Below, one piece after another: positions 1 to 10,469 of a stretch of DNA of 64,000 nucleotides. This stretch comes from Taudactylus pleione. Taxonomy: Eukaryota; Chordata; Amphibia; Anura; Myobatrachidae. The notes beneath the pieces are model-generated. The model was not told the DNA's origin and did no database searches. It was given only the letters and a program-made list of their open reading frames with translations. Location of the stretch: contig JAUIMM010000113.1 in the NCBI GenBank assembly GCA_031769625.1, forward strand, positions 12,682,501 through 12,746,500, in the 5' to 3' direction. The translations under genes were made by a program, and so were the position numbers. Position 1 is the stretch's first letter; each line of letters opens with the position of its first letter.

Positions 1-370
1 AACTTGGGTTCCTGTGATCATCAATCAGTGTGGTTCAGCATAAAGAGAAGGTGCAGATAACAGATTTCCAAAGGACTGACTGTATAGAGAAGGGACAATA
101 CATAAGCAATTATTTGACAATGTAAAAGTAACTGAGTGGAGCACTGAAGCACTGGGTAAAATTAGGGAGTTAAAATCTAAAACAATGAACCTTTGTGTCT
201 GCTGGGTTAGAAGACAGTCAAGGAAAAGAAAGCCAGTCTGGTTCTCAAAAGAGGTAGAAGACCTTTATAAAAAATAGCTTTTAAGAATTATTGGTGCAGA
301 TTAAATTTATTGATCATTATCATCTACATTGTGTCAAGTTATTATATGCTTCTGTATGCATTATGCGGTA
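1..370. other. Unassigned non-coding DNA
   Basis: I see no recognisable coding or element signature in this A/T-rich stretch. The short open frames at its right edge run into the telomere-like repeat and have no domain character. Confidence 0.4.
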
Positions 371-499
371 TGGGTACAGGATGCTGGCGCTCGGGATCTT
401 GGAGGTCAAAATCCAGACACCGGCATCCTGACAGGGTTAGGATACCGACACCTGTTGGTAGGTATCCCAACCCTACCCCTTTCCCTCCCACCCCACACC

Positions 500-735
500 T
501 TAAACCTAACCCTCCCCCCTAGTGCCTAACCCTAACCCCCCCTAGTGCCTAACCCTAACCCTCCCCCTAGTGCCTAACCCTAGCCCTCCCCCTAGTGCCT
601 AACCCTAACCCTCCCCCTAGTGCCTAACCCTAACCCTCCACCTAGTGCCTAACCCTAACCCACCCCCTAGTGCTTAACCCTAACCCTCCCCCTAGTACCT
701 AACACTAACCCTTCCCCTAGTGTTTAACCATAACC
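500..735 (+). repeat. Telomere-like minisatellite (about 25 bp unit)
   Basis: About nine tandem units combine one or two CCCTAA hexamers with a CCCCCTAGTG spacer. The hexamer is the vertebrate telomere repeat on its C-rich strand, but the regular spacer makes this a minisatellite and not a true telomere tract. The flanks (about 380-470 and 770-870) are rich in related GGATGCTGGC / GATGCCAGC words in both orientations, so the array may sit inside a foldback element. That last point is an inference. Confidence 0.75.
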
Positions 736-869
736 ACTAACACTTTCCCTAACTCCACTACTTACCGTCAGGATGCCAGCTGTAGGGATGCTGGCGCAGA
801 GATTCTGACTATTGTCCGGATTCCGATGCCAGCATTCTGAGAGCCTGCATCCCGCATGCCGGGATTTAA

Positions 870-1480
870 ACTACATCCCCAGCTATGCAGCCGCACCACC
901 CCCTATCCATTTCTCAGTATGTGCTGTCATCACTATCAGCACAGTCTTGCAAAGTACTTGGTGCAGGAGATTTGTCTGAAATCAGCATTTTGTAGCAAGC
1001 AATTAAACAATCGATGTCTGATTTGTGTCATTACAAAAATGGAAAATGAACATATTAATTATGTATGGTTGAATGCAAAAGGGTTTAAAACCTTATAGAC
1101 TCCATCCTGTTTTTGATATGTCTATACTAAGTAATGTTACCTTTGCCCTACATAGTCTGCTGGTTGTAAGACAGGAATATTTGTTTTTATTCTAGTTATT
1201 GGAGAATAGACTGTGTACAACATAACATAATTTATGAACACATCTAAATGTTGTTATTCATATTTCTTGAGTTCACATAATGATCTGCTCTGAATTACTT
1301 ATACTTAAAGCAGGTGTTTTGTCCTTGACGTTTTAGCTTACTGTATATTTAATTTGTTGAGAAAAAATATTCAGTAGAAATTGGTGTCATGCCAGCGGAG
1401 AGAAAAAGATGAGGATCTGACAATTAAAGATCAATATAAAATTTAACGTTATAAAATTATAAAATTCATTGGTCTGTTTG
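870..1480. other. Unassigned non-coding DNA
   Basis: A/T-rich sequence without a supported gene. An 80-codon open frame at 856-1098 has no recognisable domain and is probably chance. Confidence 0.4.
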
Positions 1481-2275
1481 TTTATATGTTTGTTTATTTG
1501 TATGTATGTTTGTCTGTTTGTCCGGTTATGCATTCGGACACCCCTGCACTAATTGAGATGAAACCAACATGAGGTGGTCCAGTTCGATCCTGGCCAGGTT
1601 TTAGGGTGTTAGGGTCTAGGTCGAACCTCCTGTCGGTGTACGCTGGGCAGAACTTTGACATGGGGAGCCTGTTCTGGGCCTTCCACTGTATGGATTTGGA
1701 CGAAAACTTCACAGAGTGGTAACATTGGATCCCAGAAGACATACCAAGGGGTTGAGGTCCTGGTCGGACCTCCCGTTGGTGTATACGCTGAACAGAACTT
1801 TGACTTGGGAATGTTTGGCAGAACTTTGACCCGGGGAGCCTGTTATGGGCCTTCCACTTTATGAATTTGGATGAAACTTCACAAAGGGGTAGCAATTTCT
1901 CTGAGATGGCTAATGGAGTGGTTGGGATCCCAGTCGGACCTCGCTGCGGAGTTTGCTGGGCAGAACTTTGACTCAGGGAGCCTGCTCTGGGCCTTCCACT
2001 GGATGGATTTGGACTACATCACATAATTTGGACAAAAACTTCACAGAGTGGTAACATTGGATTCCAGAAGACATACTAGGGGGTTGGGGTCCCAGTTGGA
2101 CTTCCCATTGGGGTATGCTGGGCAGAGCCTGTTCTGATCCTTCCACTGGATCCATTTGAACAAACACTTCACAGAGTGGTAAAATTGGATCCCAGAAGAT
2201 ATACTTTGGGGTTGAGGTCCTAGGCAGACCTCTTGTTAGTGTACGCTGTGCAGAACTTTGACCCTGGGACGACAA
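1480..2275. repeat. Divergent tandem repeat, about 145-165 bp unit, four copies
   Basis: Each unit carries GCAGAACTTTGAC, then GGGCCTTCCACT, a TTTGGAC..AACTTCACA block and a GGACCTC block. Starts are near 1650, 1810, 1965 and 2105. The left flank is a TTTGT-rich run (1470-1525) like the 5' ends of some vertebrate Helitrons, but no Helitron 3' terminus was seen, so the family is open. Open frames of up to 133 codons on the minus strand here come from the repeat and show no domain. Confidence 0.6.
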
Positions 2276-2544
2276 AGGTCCATGTATCTTTGCCATGTTG
2301 CTGACGTGAATCAATAAAAGGCATTTAATGAAGACTGGTGAGTGCACCCCTTGATTTGCATTTTATACATTTGTGAGGATTTTTTAGATACCTCTTAGGT
2401 AGCTACCCAAGCAGTTTGTCACTAAAACAAGAGTGTGGACTTTTCTGGAGTTATATATACATTATATGGACAAAGGTATTTGGACGCTTGACCATTGCAC
2501 CAACAGGGACTGTAATGACATTGTAATCAAATACATATACTTTA

Positions 2545-2727
2545 ATATGGAGTTTGTCCCCCTTTTGCAGCTATAACAGCTTCCACTATTCTTGGAAGGC
2601 TTTCCACAAGATTATGGAGTATTTCTGTGGGAATTTGTGCCCATTCATTCTGTAGAGCATTTATGAGGTCAGGCACTGATGTTGGACGAGAAGGCCTGGC
2701 TCGCAATATCCATTCCAGTGGAACCAT
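2545..2727 (-). pseudogene. Tc1 transposase, C-terminal fragment
   Basis: The minus-strand product includes ARPSRPTSVPDL, then ALQNEWAQIP and ends in VEAVIAAKGGQTPY. This is the typical tail of a Tc1 DDE transposase just after the last acidic catalytic region. It is the 3' part of the same gene as the fragment at 3497-3934, but the DDE core that should lie between them is absent. Confidence 0.85.
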
Positions 2728-3487
2728 GGCGCCCGGAGAAAGTGCATGTCATATCACCCCCCTCCCTGTACTGAACTGTGCCAGTGGGGTATGGCCAGCC
2801 TGTGGGGGAATACTGATTGTGAAAAGAACAATTGTGTCAGTATGACACTTGGCATTCAGGGGAATGGAATGCTTCAGTGAAGCACTATCTGACATTAAGG
2901 GGTAGATCCTTTGGCACTGCTTTATTTATGTATAGCACCTAGGATCTGACTTTTATCTCCTTTGAATCAGCGTTATTAGTCAATGGAGGAGATTGTACTA
3001 TATATTCTTATCATTTAACTTAAATTGCCAGAATACATGTGCAAGAGTGAGATTTCACAGAGTGCACAGCTTATTACTGCAGTTACTGCCCCAAGCACCT
3101 TTCACTGGTGGGAACATCTATGGGAAGCTCCATTCTCAGCTATGCTCCTACTTCGCAAATATACATTGCATCTATATTAATGTACTACTAAGCATGTTCT
3201 GCCTGCCACCTTTATTATTATTTCAGGTCTCCTAATATTTTTTAAAAGACCTTTCAAATAACACTTTGTGGTCATGCCTGGGAACACCTCATTACTTTAA
3301 ATAGCAAAGCAGTGACTTTGTTTAATATCATACCATATAATTGAAGTTTAGGACTTTATCTCAGATGTGTCATACTGAGTAGCGCCCAAGAATACCAGAA
3401 CCCTGGATGGAGCCTTCTGTCCATTTTGGGGCCCGCAGCTCATGCTCCACCTGAACCACCCTCGCTACTCCCCTGACTCCACAGAAC
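2728..3487. other. Non-transposase filler inside the Tc1 element
   Basis: This is where the Tc1 catalytic core should be, yet no Tc1-like residues are visible in any frame. About 760 bp of unrelated sequence joins the N- and C-terminal fragments. A replacement, as in non-autonomous derivatives, or an old insertion plus deletion would both explain it. I see no terminal repeats or target duplication for a separate insertion. Confidence 0.5.
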
Positions 3488-3496
3488 ATGTTTCCA

Positions 3497-3934
3497 TTAC
3501 TTCATGGTCCAATGTCCGTGTGCTTTACAACACTCCATCCAACGCTTGGCATTGGACTTGGTGATATGAGACTTGCATGTAGCCGCTCGGCCATGGAAAC
3601 CCATTCCATTAAGCTCCCACCGCACAATTTTTGTACTTACATTAATGTCTGTGGCAGTTTGGAACTCTTCAGCTATGGAATCAGCATAGCATTGGCGACT
3701 TTTATGCACCATGCAGCTTAGCAGTCGGTGACTCTGCTCTGTGATTTTACGTGGTCTTCCGCTTCGTGGCTGAGTTGCTGTTGTTCCTAAATGCTTCCAC
3801 CTTCTAATAATATCACTTACAGTTGACCGTGGAGTATCCAGCAGGGATGAAATTTTACGAACAATCTTATTGCAAAGGTGGCATCCTAACACAGTACTAC
3901 GCTTGAAGTCACTGAGCTCTTTAGAATGACCCAT
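3497..3934 (-). pseudogene. Tc1 transposase, N-terminal DNA-binding part
   Basis: The product starts MGHSKELSDFKRS and contains two helix-turn-helix-type segments typical of Tc1 (around DTPRSTVSDIIRRW and INVSTKIVRWELNG), with the GRPRK linker between them. It stops at GHWTMK, just where the first catalytic Asp region should begin. The open frame extends six codons upstream, but those codons belong to the DIRS terminus, which lies directly against the transposase start codon. The natural start is therefore the ATG at 3932-3934. Confidence 0.9.
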
Positions 3935-3949
3935 TTCTACTTCAGGGTC

Positions 3950-4083
3950 CATAGGGTATCCACAGGATACCTTGGGGTATAGGTGTGACGTCAGTCGCAG
4001 GGCACCAAAGAGTTAAGCTTTCAGCCTCCCAGGATGCACTAGGTCCCCCTCCTATACCCTGCCCCCGGGCCAAGGCACTTCAG
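3950..4083 (+). repeat. DIRS left inverted terminal repeat
   Basis: The stretch from CATAGGGTATCCACAGGATA to GGGCCAAGGCAC is the near-perfect reverse complement of 9576-9707. It includes a TGACGTCA-like word and the AAGCTTTCAGCCTCCCAGG block. Inverted rather than direct termini are a hallmark of DIRS elements. Confidence 0.9.
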
Positions 4084-5022
4084 TTTAGTTTGGTGCCCGA
4101 CCGGAGTCGGGTGCACCTGTTGGAGTGGGGGCTAGAAGAGCCCCTGAAGCTTTTTCTTCATTAAGCTGTGGCTGCACATCTGGATGAACAGCATGGACAG
4201 TCAGTCCTGATGTCCATGCTGTCTTCCCTACACCCCGCCAGTACCAGAACGCCGGTACTGATCCGGGGATGCTGGTGGGCGTCTGGGGTCACAGCTAGCG
4301 GTGACCCCAGATGCTCCGGACCATGGCCGGATTCAAGGGGGACAGAGGTAAGCAGCGGGGTCCCGCGGTGGGTCCCCGCTGATCACATGGTCCTAAGTCC
4401 CCAGGCAGGGGGCTCCCTGGGGACTGGCTGCAGCGTGGAGCCAGGCGACCAACCTGCGCTTCCACTACCCCCTGGGACAGCGGACCGCAGCAGAGCGGTA
4501 GCGCTGCGGCGTCCCAGGGGTTAAATGCATGCCAGGGGAGCGCGCCTTCCCTGTCTCACAGCCGGCGCCTCCCCCGCTGCACACAGCCCTCTCTGCACTG
4601 TGCTGACTGGTCCTGTGTCAGCGCTCCTCCCCCAGGCCAGCTTCTCTCTGCTCCTCGGCGGCCATCTTCTCTGCAACGCATGGTGAACGCTGCTGGAAGC
4701 CTGGAAGGAAGCATCGTGGTCTGGGTCCCCCCGCATACCTCTCCTCCGCTGTGGCTCAGGTCTGTGTATGCAGCGCTGTGTCCTACCAGGCCCTGTGTCC
4801 GTGTAGTTGAGTGATCAGCGCTGTTAGTGCAGGAATTGTTATTTCTCTGCATTGTATGTGACTGTGCTAGCGCTGCTGCCTGTAACTTTATCTTCTCAAA
4901 ACTGTCAGCTTTATTACTGTCCCTGTTCTTTCTGCTAAAGCCCTTGCAGTGCGGTGCTGCAGGGTGGTCTCTCGCCTATTTAATACTTAATTGGTGAGAG
5001 AGGTCACATACGTGGTGCCATC

Positions 5023-6368
5023 ATGTCTGAAAGTGATTTTCCCCTCCGGCTACAGTGTACCACGTGCAAAGTACCGTTAGTGGAGGGGGAGGGTAGCGCG
5101 GAGGGCCTATGCCGGCAGTGTTTGTCCATGGTGCGGCCTATTACGGTTACAGCACCGGTACAGGAGCCGCCCTGGGCTTGTTTCGCTCAGGCGTTAACAG
5201 CTTTAGTGGGCCAGTTAGCTCCGCAGCCCGCGTTTACTCCGATGGGTTTGTCCCAGCAGTCTGTGGTGTCATCACCCATGCAGGGGTTCCCACGACAATT
5301 GGTGGTACCCCACAGTCTCCCTATTTCCCCGCTCCCGGGTTCTCAGGAGCCAGCGTGGGTTAACTCCCTGACGAGTTCTGTACAGCACTTGTCGGATGTG
5401 TTGCAAGGGGAGTCTGTGATGCGGCCTCATAAAAGGCCGGTGGCGTTCCTGTCCGCTCCTTATGAGGATGACGAAGGGACGTCTGATGATGGGGAGATTC
5501 TGGATCCTTACGATCAGGAACCTCTCCATACTAAGGACGCTGATGCTAAGTCCAAAGTATATATTCCTGGACTTATTTGGGCGGTCCGCACAGCCTTGGT
5601 GATTGAGGACGAAGTTCCCCCAGCGGCTAAATCTAAGTACGCCTGGCGGTGGCTTATCCGTTCGCGGATAATTATTTTGCTAAGTGGGAATCCCCTCCAC
5701 AGGTGGATTCTCACGTGACCCGTCTTGTCCGTAGTGCCACATTGCCGATGCCATCCATGTCCTCCCTTAAGGATGCTACGGACCGCAAGGTAGAAATCTG
5801 CCTGAAGTCCGCTTATTCCCTTCCAGGGGGGGCAGCACGGCCGGCTATGGCCATTTGCTGGGTTGCCAGAGCGATGGAGCGCTGGGCGGATTCATTAGAG
5901 GCTTCTTTTGAATCCGACTGTCCGGCCGAACAGGCGGAGTTGATTGGCAATCTCCGTGATTCAGCCACCTACATCAACGAGGCGGCTCTAGACATTAGTA
6001 CTCTGGTGTCTAGAATTTCTTCAGCAGCGGTAGCTGCTCGTCGCACCTTATGGCTGCGATCCTGGAAGGCAGACGCAGATTCCAAGAAAGGTCTGGAAGC
6101 GTTGCCGTTTACCGGAGAAGTTCTCTTCGGTCCGGATCTGGATAAGATTGTGGCCACGCTGGCGGCAGCCAAATCTGCTTGTCTCCCGTCGGCCGCTGCT
6201 CCTTCTGGTTCTGGACCATCATCCTTTCGGTCATCTAGGGCCCAGGGCAGGCCCAAACCACAGTCGTTTCCTCGACAGGCTGGCCCTAAGAAATCAGTCA
6301 AGCACCGGAAACAGGCATGGAGTACCAGACGTCCGGCCCCCAAGCCAGATGACAAGCCTGCGGCCTGA
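5023..6368 (+). pseudogene. gag: DIRS gag-like protein, frameshifted
   Basis: The first open part (5023-5718) starts MSESDFPLRLQC and has a CxxC...CxxC cluster near residues 12-35 (CTTC, then CRQC). An acidic stretch follows (DDEGTSDDGE). Near 5640-5650 the frame is lost. The frame holding AYPFADNYFAKWESPP continues to 6368 and ends in a basic, Pro-rich tail. AYPFADNYFAKWE is typical of DIRS gag proteins, which are thought to form the particle. The frame change (-1) points to a single indel. The gene overlaps the start of pol by 20 bases. Confidence 0.8.
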
Positions 6369-8275
6369 CGGTCCGGGCCTCCCTTTCAGGAATCCCAGGG
6401 TGGGAGGCCGCCTGCTGCAGTTCGCCCGGTGTTGGTCGGTCACTACGACAGACACTTGGGTTCTGGAGGTGGTCTCCCACGGGTACGCCCTCTCCTTCCG
6501 GCACAGACCCCCGGCTCGATTCACCACGGGTCTACCATCAGACCGGAACAAGGCTATGGAACTGCGGAAGGTATTGCACACTATGCTCCAGGCTGGAGTT
6601 ATAGTGCCTGTTCCATTCTCCCAGAGGGGCCAGGGTTTCTATTCAAATTTTTTTTTTTTTGGTACAGAAACCCAATGGGTCGTATCGTCCGATTCTCAAC
6701 CTCAAAGCACTCAACAAGTCTTTGCGGGTTCCGAAGTTTCGGATGGAGACCCTACGGTCCATCATTCTGGCGCTGGAACCTGGGGACTACATGGTGTCAT
6801 TGGACATACAGGACGCTTACCTGCATGTCCCTATTCTTTTGCGCCATCAACAGTTCCTCAGGTTTGCAATCTGCAGCGACCACTTCCAGTTTCGGGCGTT
6901 CCCTTTTGGCCTGGCGACAGCACCACGTGTTTTCACCAAGGTGATGGCGGTCATGGCGGCTTCTCTGCGGCTGCAGGGAGTTCGCATGTTGCCGTACTTG
7001 GACGACCTGTTATTGGTGGCAGGATCTCCAGAGCTCCTGTTATGCCACTTGGACCTGACCATTGCACTGCTGCAACGGCACGGCTGGCTAATCAACTGGC
7101 AGAAGTCCACTCTAATCCCGTCTCGGAGGAGTCTGCATCTTGGAGCCTTATTGGACTCTTGACAGCAAAGGATCTTTGTGACGGAGGACAAGATCTCTGC
7201 TTTACAGTCAAGGGTGCGCAGTTGTCTGCACAGCCGCTGGGTGTTCCTACACTCGGCGATGAGGTTACTGGGCCCCATGGTGTCAGTGTTCGACATGGTG
7301 GAATACGCCCAGTTTCACTCCAGACCTCTGCAGCACCTGATTCTGTCCAAGTGGAACGGGCTGCCTCAGTCTCTGAAGTCCCAGATGATTGTGCTCACCC
7401 CGGAGGTTCGCCTGTCCCTTGCTTGGTGGTTACAGACGACCCACCTCAACAAGGGACGTCCGTTCTGGGTCCCGTATTGGATCCTGTTGACAACGGACGC
7501 CAGTCTTCGGGGCTGGGGAGCGGTTTCGGGTCCACACTTGTTCCAGGGCAGGTGGACGCCGACAGAAGCGGAGCTTCCCATAAATATCTTGGAACTCCGT
7601 GCAGTCTTCAATGCTCTCCAGCAGGCACATCGGTTTCTTCAGGGTCACCCGGTGCAGGTCCAGTCGGACAACGCTACCACCGTGGCCTACATAAACAGGC
7701 AAGGAGGAACCCGCAATCGGGCGGCTCTCGTAGAGGTCTCTCGGATCCTGGTTTGGGCGGAGCGCAATCTTCCGGCCATATCAGCGGTCTTCATCCCGGG
7801 AGTGCTCAATTAAGAGGCAGACTTTCTAAGTCACCAGGACATTCATCCGGGGGAATGGTCCCTGCACCCGGACGTTTTTCAACTGCTGGTGGACAGGTGG
7901 GGTCTTCCAGAGATCGACCTCATGGCGTCCAGGCACAACAACAAGTTGCCACTGTACGGGTCTCGCACAAGAGACGAAGGGGCGTCTCTGGTGGATGCTC
8001 TGTCCGTCCGGTGGACGTTCCGGTTCGCATACCTGTTCCCTCCGGTCTCCCTTCTTCCACGGGTAATCCGGAAATTCGAACAGGAAGGAGGGACGCTCCT
8101 GTTGATAGCTCCCGCGTGGCCCAGACGACACTGGTTTTCAGACCTACAGGGTCTATCCGTGGACAGTCCTCTGCGGTTGCCGCTACGACCGGACCTTCTG
8201 TCTCAGGGCCCTTGTCTTCACCCGGACCTGACGCGGCTGTCTTTGACGGCGTGGCTGTTGAGACGGCCATGCTGA
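6349..8275 (+). pseudogene. pol: DIRS pol: reverse transcriptase, RNase H and methyltransferase-like domain
   Basis: It starts at the ATG at 6349, overlapping gag, with VGGRLLQF and WVLEVVSHGYAL, typical of DIRS pol N-termini. A run of 13 T (6648-6660) shifts the frame. Next come VQKPNGSYRPILNLK, DIQDAYLHVPI, and the catalytic YLDD near 6997. RNase H follows: TTDASLRGWG, then ILELRAV and QSDNATTVAYINRQGG. After it, LPEIDLMASRHN, YLFPPVSLL and LIAPAWPRRHW match the Dam-like methyltransferase region of DIRS elements. In-frame stops lie at about 7160-7162 and 7811-7813. Confidence 0.9.
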
Positions 8276-9291
8276 GGTCCCGGGGGGTTTCCAGCTCTGT
8301 GGTGCGTACCATGTTGCGAGCTCGGAAACCGTCTTCCGCGAGGATATACCATCGCGTGTGGCATACGTTTTTCCAGTGGTGTCGACCGAGAGGTTATGCA
8401 CCGCGGGAGTTTCGTCTGTCTCGGATTCTCGCCTTCCTGCAAGCGGGACTAGATCATGGGCTTCGCCTGGCTTCTTTGAAGGTACAGGTTTCGGCCCTAT
8501 CTGTCTAGTTTCACCGTAGGATTGCTACAATCCCGGATGTGCGCACCTTTATGCAAGGTGTTGTCCGCATTCAGCCGCCCTTTGTTCCACCTGTGGTGCC
8601 TTGGGATTTGGCTGTGCTCCTGAGGGCTCTCCAAGGACCGCCGTTTGAACCACTGGGCTCAGTGGATCTTAAATGGCTAACAGCTAAGACTGTTTTTCTT
8701 CTGGCGATTGCTTCGGCTAGACGTGTTTCTGAGTTAGGGGCTCTTTCTTGTAGACCCCCTTTCTTGGTTTTTCATGGGAACAGGGCAGTGCTCCGCACTC
8801 GGCCCGAGTTTCTTCCCAAAGTCGTTTCCCAGTTTCATGTTAACGAGGAAATCGTTGTTCCGGCCTTTAACTCACCGGCTCTTTCCGTGGGTGAGGCCTC
8901 TTTGGATGTTGTGCGGGCCTTAAGGACTTATGTTGACCGCACTTCTTCGTTTAGGAAGTCGGACGTATTGTTTGTCCTCTATGGCTTCCGTAAGAAGGGT
9001 TGGCCTGCTTCAAAGCAAACTTTGTCAGCCTGGATCCGTATGGCTATTTCTGAAGCTTATCTTCATGAAGGCCTACCGGTTCCTCCTTCTCTGAAGGCTC
9101 ATTCCACTAGGTCTGTGGGTCCTTCGTGGGCAGCTTGACGTGGTGCCTCTGCAGTCCAGATCTGCAAGGCCACTACGTGGTCCTCTGTACATACCTTCGT
9201 GAGGTGTTACAGGTTTGACACCTTCGCCTCTCAGGATGCTTCCTTTGGGCGGCGGATTCTCCTTTCTGCACAGGAGCGTCCCCACCCTTAA
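8269..9291 (+). pseudogene. DIRS tyrosine recombinase
   Basis: This is the integrase-like enzyme that inserts the circular DNA copy. The N-terminal SAM-like part covers VRTMLRARKPSSARIY to ILAFLQAGLD. The catalytic part has the first Arg in SARRVSELGAL, the HxxR pair in KAHSTRS, and a Tyr candidate in VHTFVRCYRFD. All catalytic residues are visible. Two in-frame stops break it: TAG at 8506-8508 and TGA at 9136-9138, the second between the HxxR motif and the Tyr. It lies in a different frame from the end of pol and overlaps it by a few bases. Confidence 0.88.
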
Positions 9292-9312
9292 AGGATACTG
9301 CTTTGGGACATC

Positions 9313-9427
9313 CCCAAGGTATCCTGTGGATACCCTATGGACCCTGAAGTAGAAAATATGAGATATGGTAAGAACTTACCCTTGTTATCTCTATTTCTAC
9401 GAAGTCCATAGGGTTCCACAGGACTCC
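9313..9427. repeat. DIRS internal complementary region
   Basis: The left half (about 9313-9355) is the reverse complement of the element's left end. The right half (about 9356-9427) is the reverse complement of its right end. They meet at GAAGTAGAAA/ATATGAGATATGG. DIRS replication models use this region as a splint to make the circular copy, so it records how the two ends join. Confidence 0.9.
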
Positions 9428-9575
9428 CGCCCTGTCGCACCTGTGCTGCAGATGGGCTTTGCTCTGGTCACCGGTTTTCCGTCTCCCTCTGGTGAGAATG
9501 TGATTCTTGTATGTGTCCAGATCTTTGTTCTCTCTCTTCCTTCTCCTCCTCCGGCCTATGGCTTGGTAACTAACT

Positions 9576-9707
9576 GAGGTGCCTTGGCCCGGGGGCGGGG
9601 TATAGGAGGGGGACCTAGTGCATCCTGGGAGGCTGAAAGCTTAACTCTTTGGTGCCCTGCGACTGACGTCACACCTATACCCCAAGGTATCCTGTGGAAC
9701 CCTATGG
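9576..9707 (-). repeat. DIRS right inverted terminal repeat
   Basis: This is the reverse complement of 3950-4083, with small differences. The right-hand extension (9708-9757) carries GATAACAAGGGTAAG and ends in ATCTCATAT against the host Tc1 sequence. That extension is not shared with the left end, which is normal for DIRS. Confidence 0.9.
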
Positions 9708-10469
9708 ACTTCGTAGAAATAGAGATAACAAGGGTAAGTTCTTACCATATCTCATATTTTTGTACCACAACTGTTTGCAAATGGAGACTGCATGGTCAGG
9801 TGCTTAACTTTATACACCTGTGACAACGGGTCTGATTGAAACACCTCAATTCAATAATTAACAGGTGTGGCCAAATACTTTTGTCCATATACTGTAGTGT
9901 GTATACACACAGTATATATATATACATATTAGGGGTGAGCGGGTTCAGATTTCTGAAATCCGAACCCCCCCGAGCCCCCCCGATCCGAGTCCGATCCGAG
10001 TCAGGCTCGACTTTTCCCGCCTGACTCGGATCTGAAATCGAGGCAAAACGTCATCTTCCTGCCTTCCGAGCCTCGCGGGTTTTGGATCCTATATAAGGTA
10101 CCCGCGTCGGCGCCATTTTCTCACTCGGCTGTGGACAGTGAAGAGGGAGGGTGGGAGTTAGGGCTGGCTGGGTTGTGTAGTGTAGTGTAGTGTAGTGCAG
10201 AGTAGTGTTGTGTTGTGCTGTGCTGCGCTGTGCTGCTGTTGTCCACTACTTCAAAGTCCATAGGGGCTGGCTGTGTTGTGCTGTGCTGCTGTTGTTAATA
10301 GGGGCTGTGTCCACTACTTCAAAGACCATAGGGGCTGGCTGGACTGTGTTGTGCAGTCAGTTGTCCATAGGGGCTGTGTCCACTCCAAAGTCCTGTGCAG
10401 TGTCCCAGTCCTAAAGGGGTGCAGTAGTGTTGTCCAGGGGGTGCTCTGTCCATCAGGGGTGCTCCCCCC

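Larger units (their letters stand above)
3934..9757 (+). mobile_element. DIRS-1-like tyrosine-recombinase retrotransposon
   Basis: The order is gag, reverse transcriptase/RNase H/methyltransferase-like domain, then tyrosine recombinase. It is bounded by inverted terminal repeats and has an internal complementary region near the right end. The family integrates through a circular intermediate with its own recombinase and so gives no ordinary target duplication. Here only a shared T run marks the junctions (3934-3936 and 9758-9760). The host Tc1 sequence reads through across the two ends. At least seven stops or frameshifts make the copy inactive. Confidence 0.92.
2460..9894 (-). mobile_element. 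Tc1/mariner element carrying a nested DIRS retrotransposon
   Basis: The ends are inverted: TATATGGACAAAGGTATTTGG near 2465 pairs with CCAAATACTTTTGTCCATAT at 9871-9890. Both sides are flanked by TA (2458-2459 and 9895-9896), the Tc1 target duplication. Transposase fragments lie on the minus strand. The right-hand terminal region resumes at about 9758, after the DIRS element. Without DIRS the Tc1 element is about 1.6 kb, the usual size for the family. It cannot be autonomous because the central catalytic part of the transposase is missing. Confidence 0.9.

Noticed and set aside
6148..8508. 786-codon open frame on plus
   Set aside because: It is a shadow frame over most of DIRS pol. Only its ends (pol N-terminus after 6349, recombinase after 8269) are real coding; the middle has no domain while another frame carries the RT and RNase H motifs.
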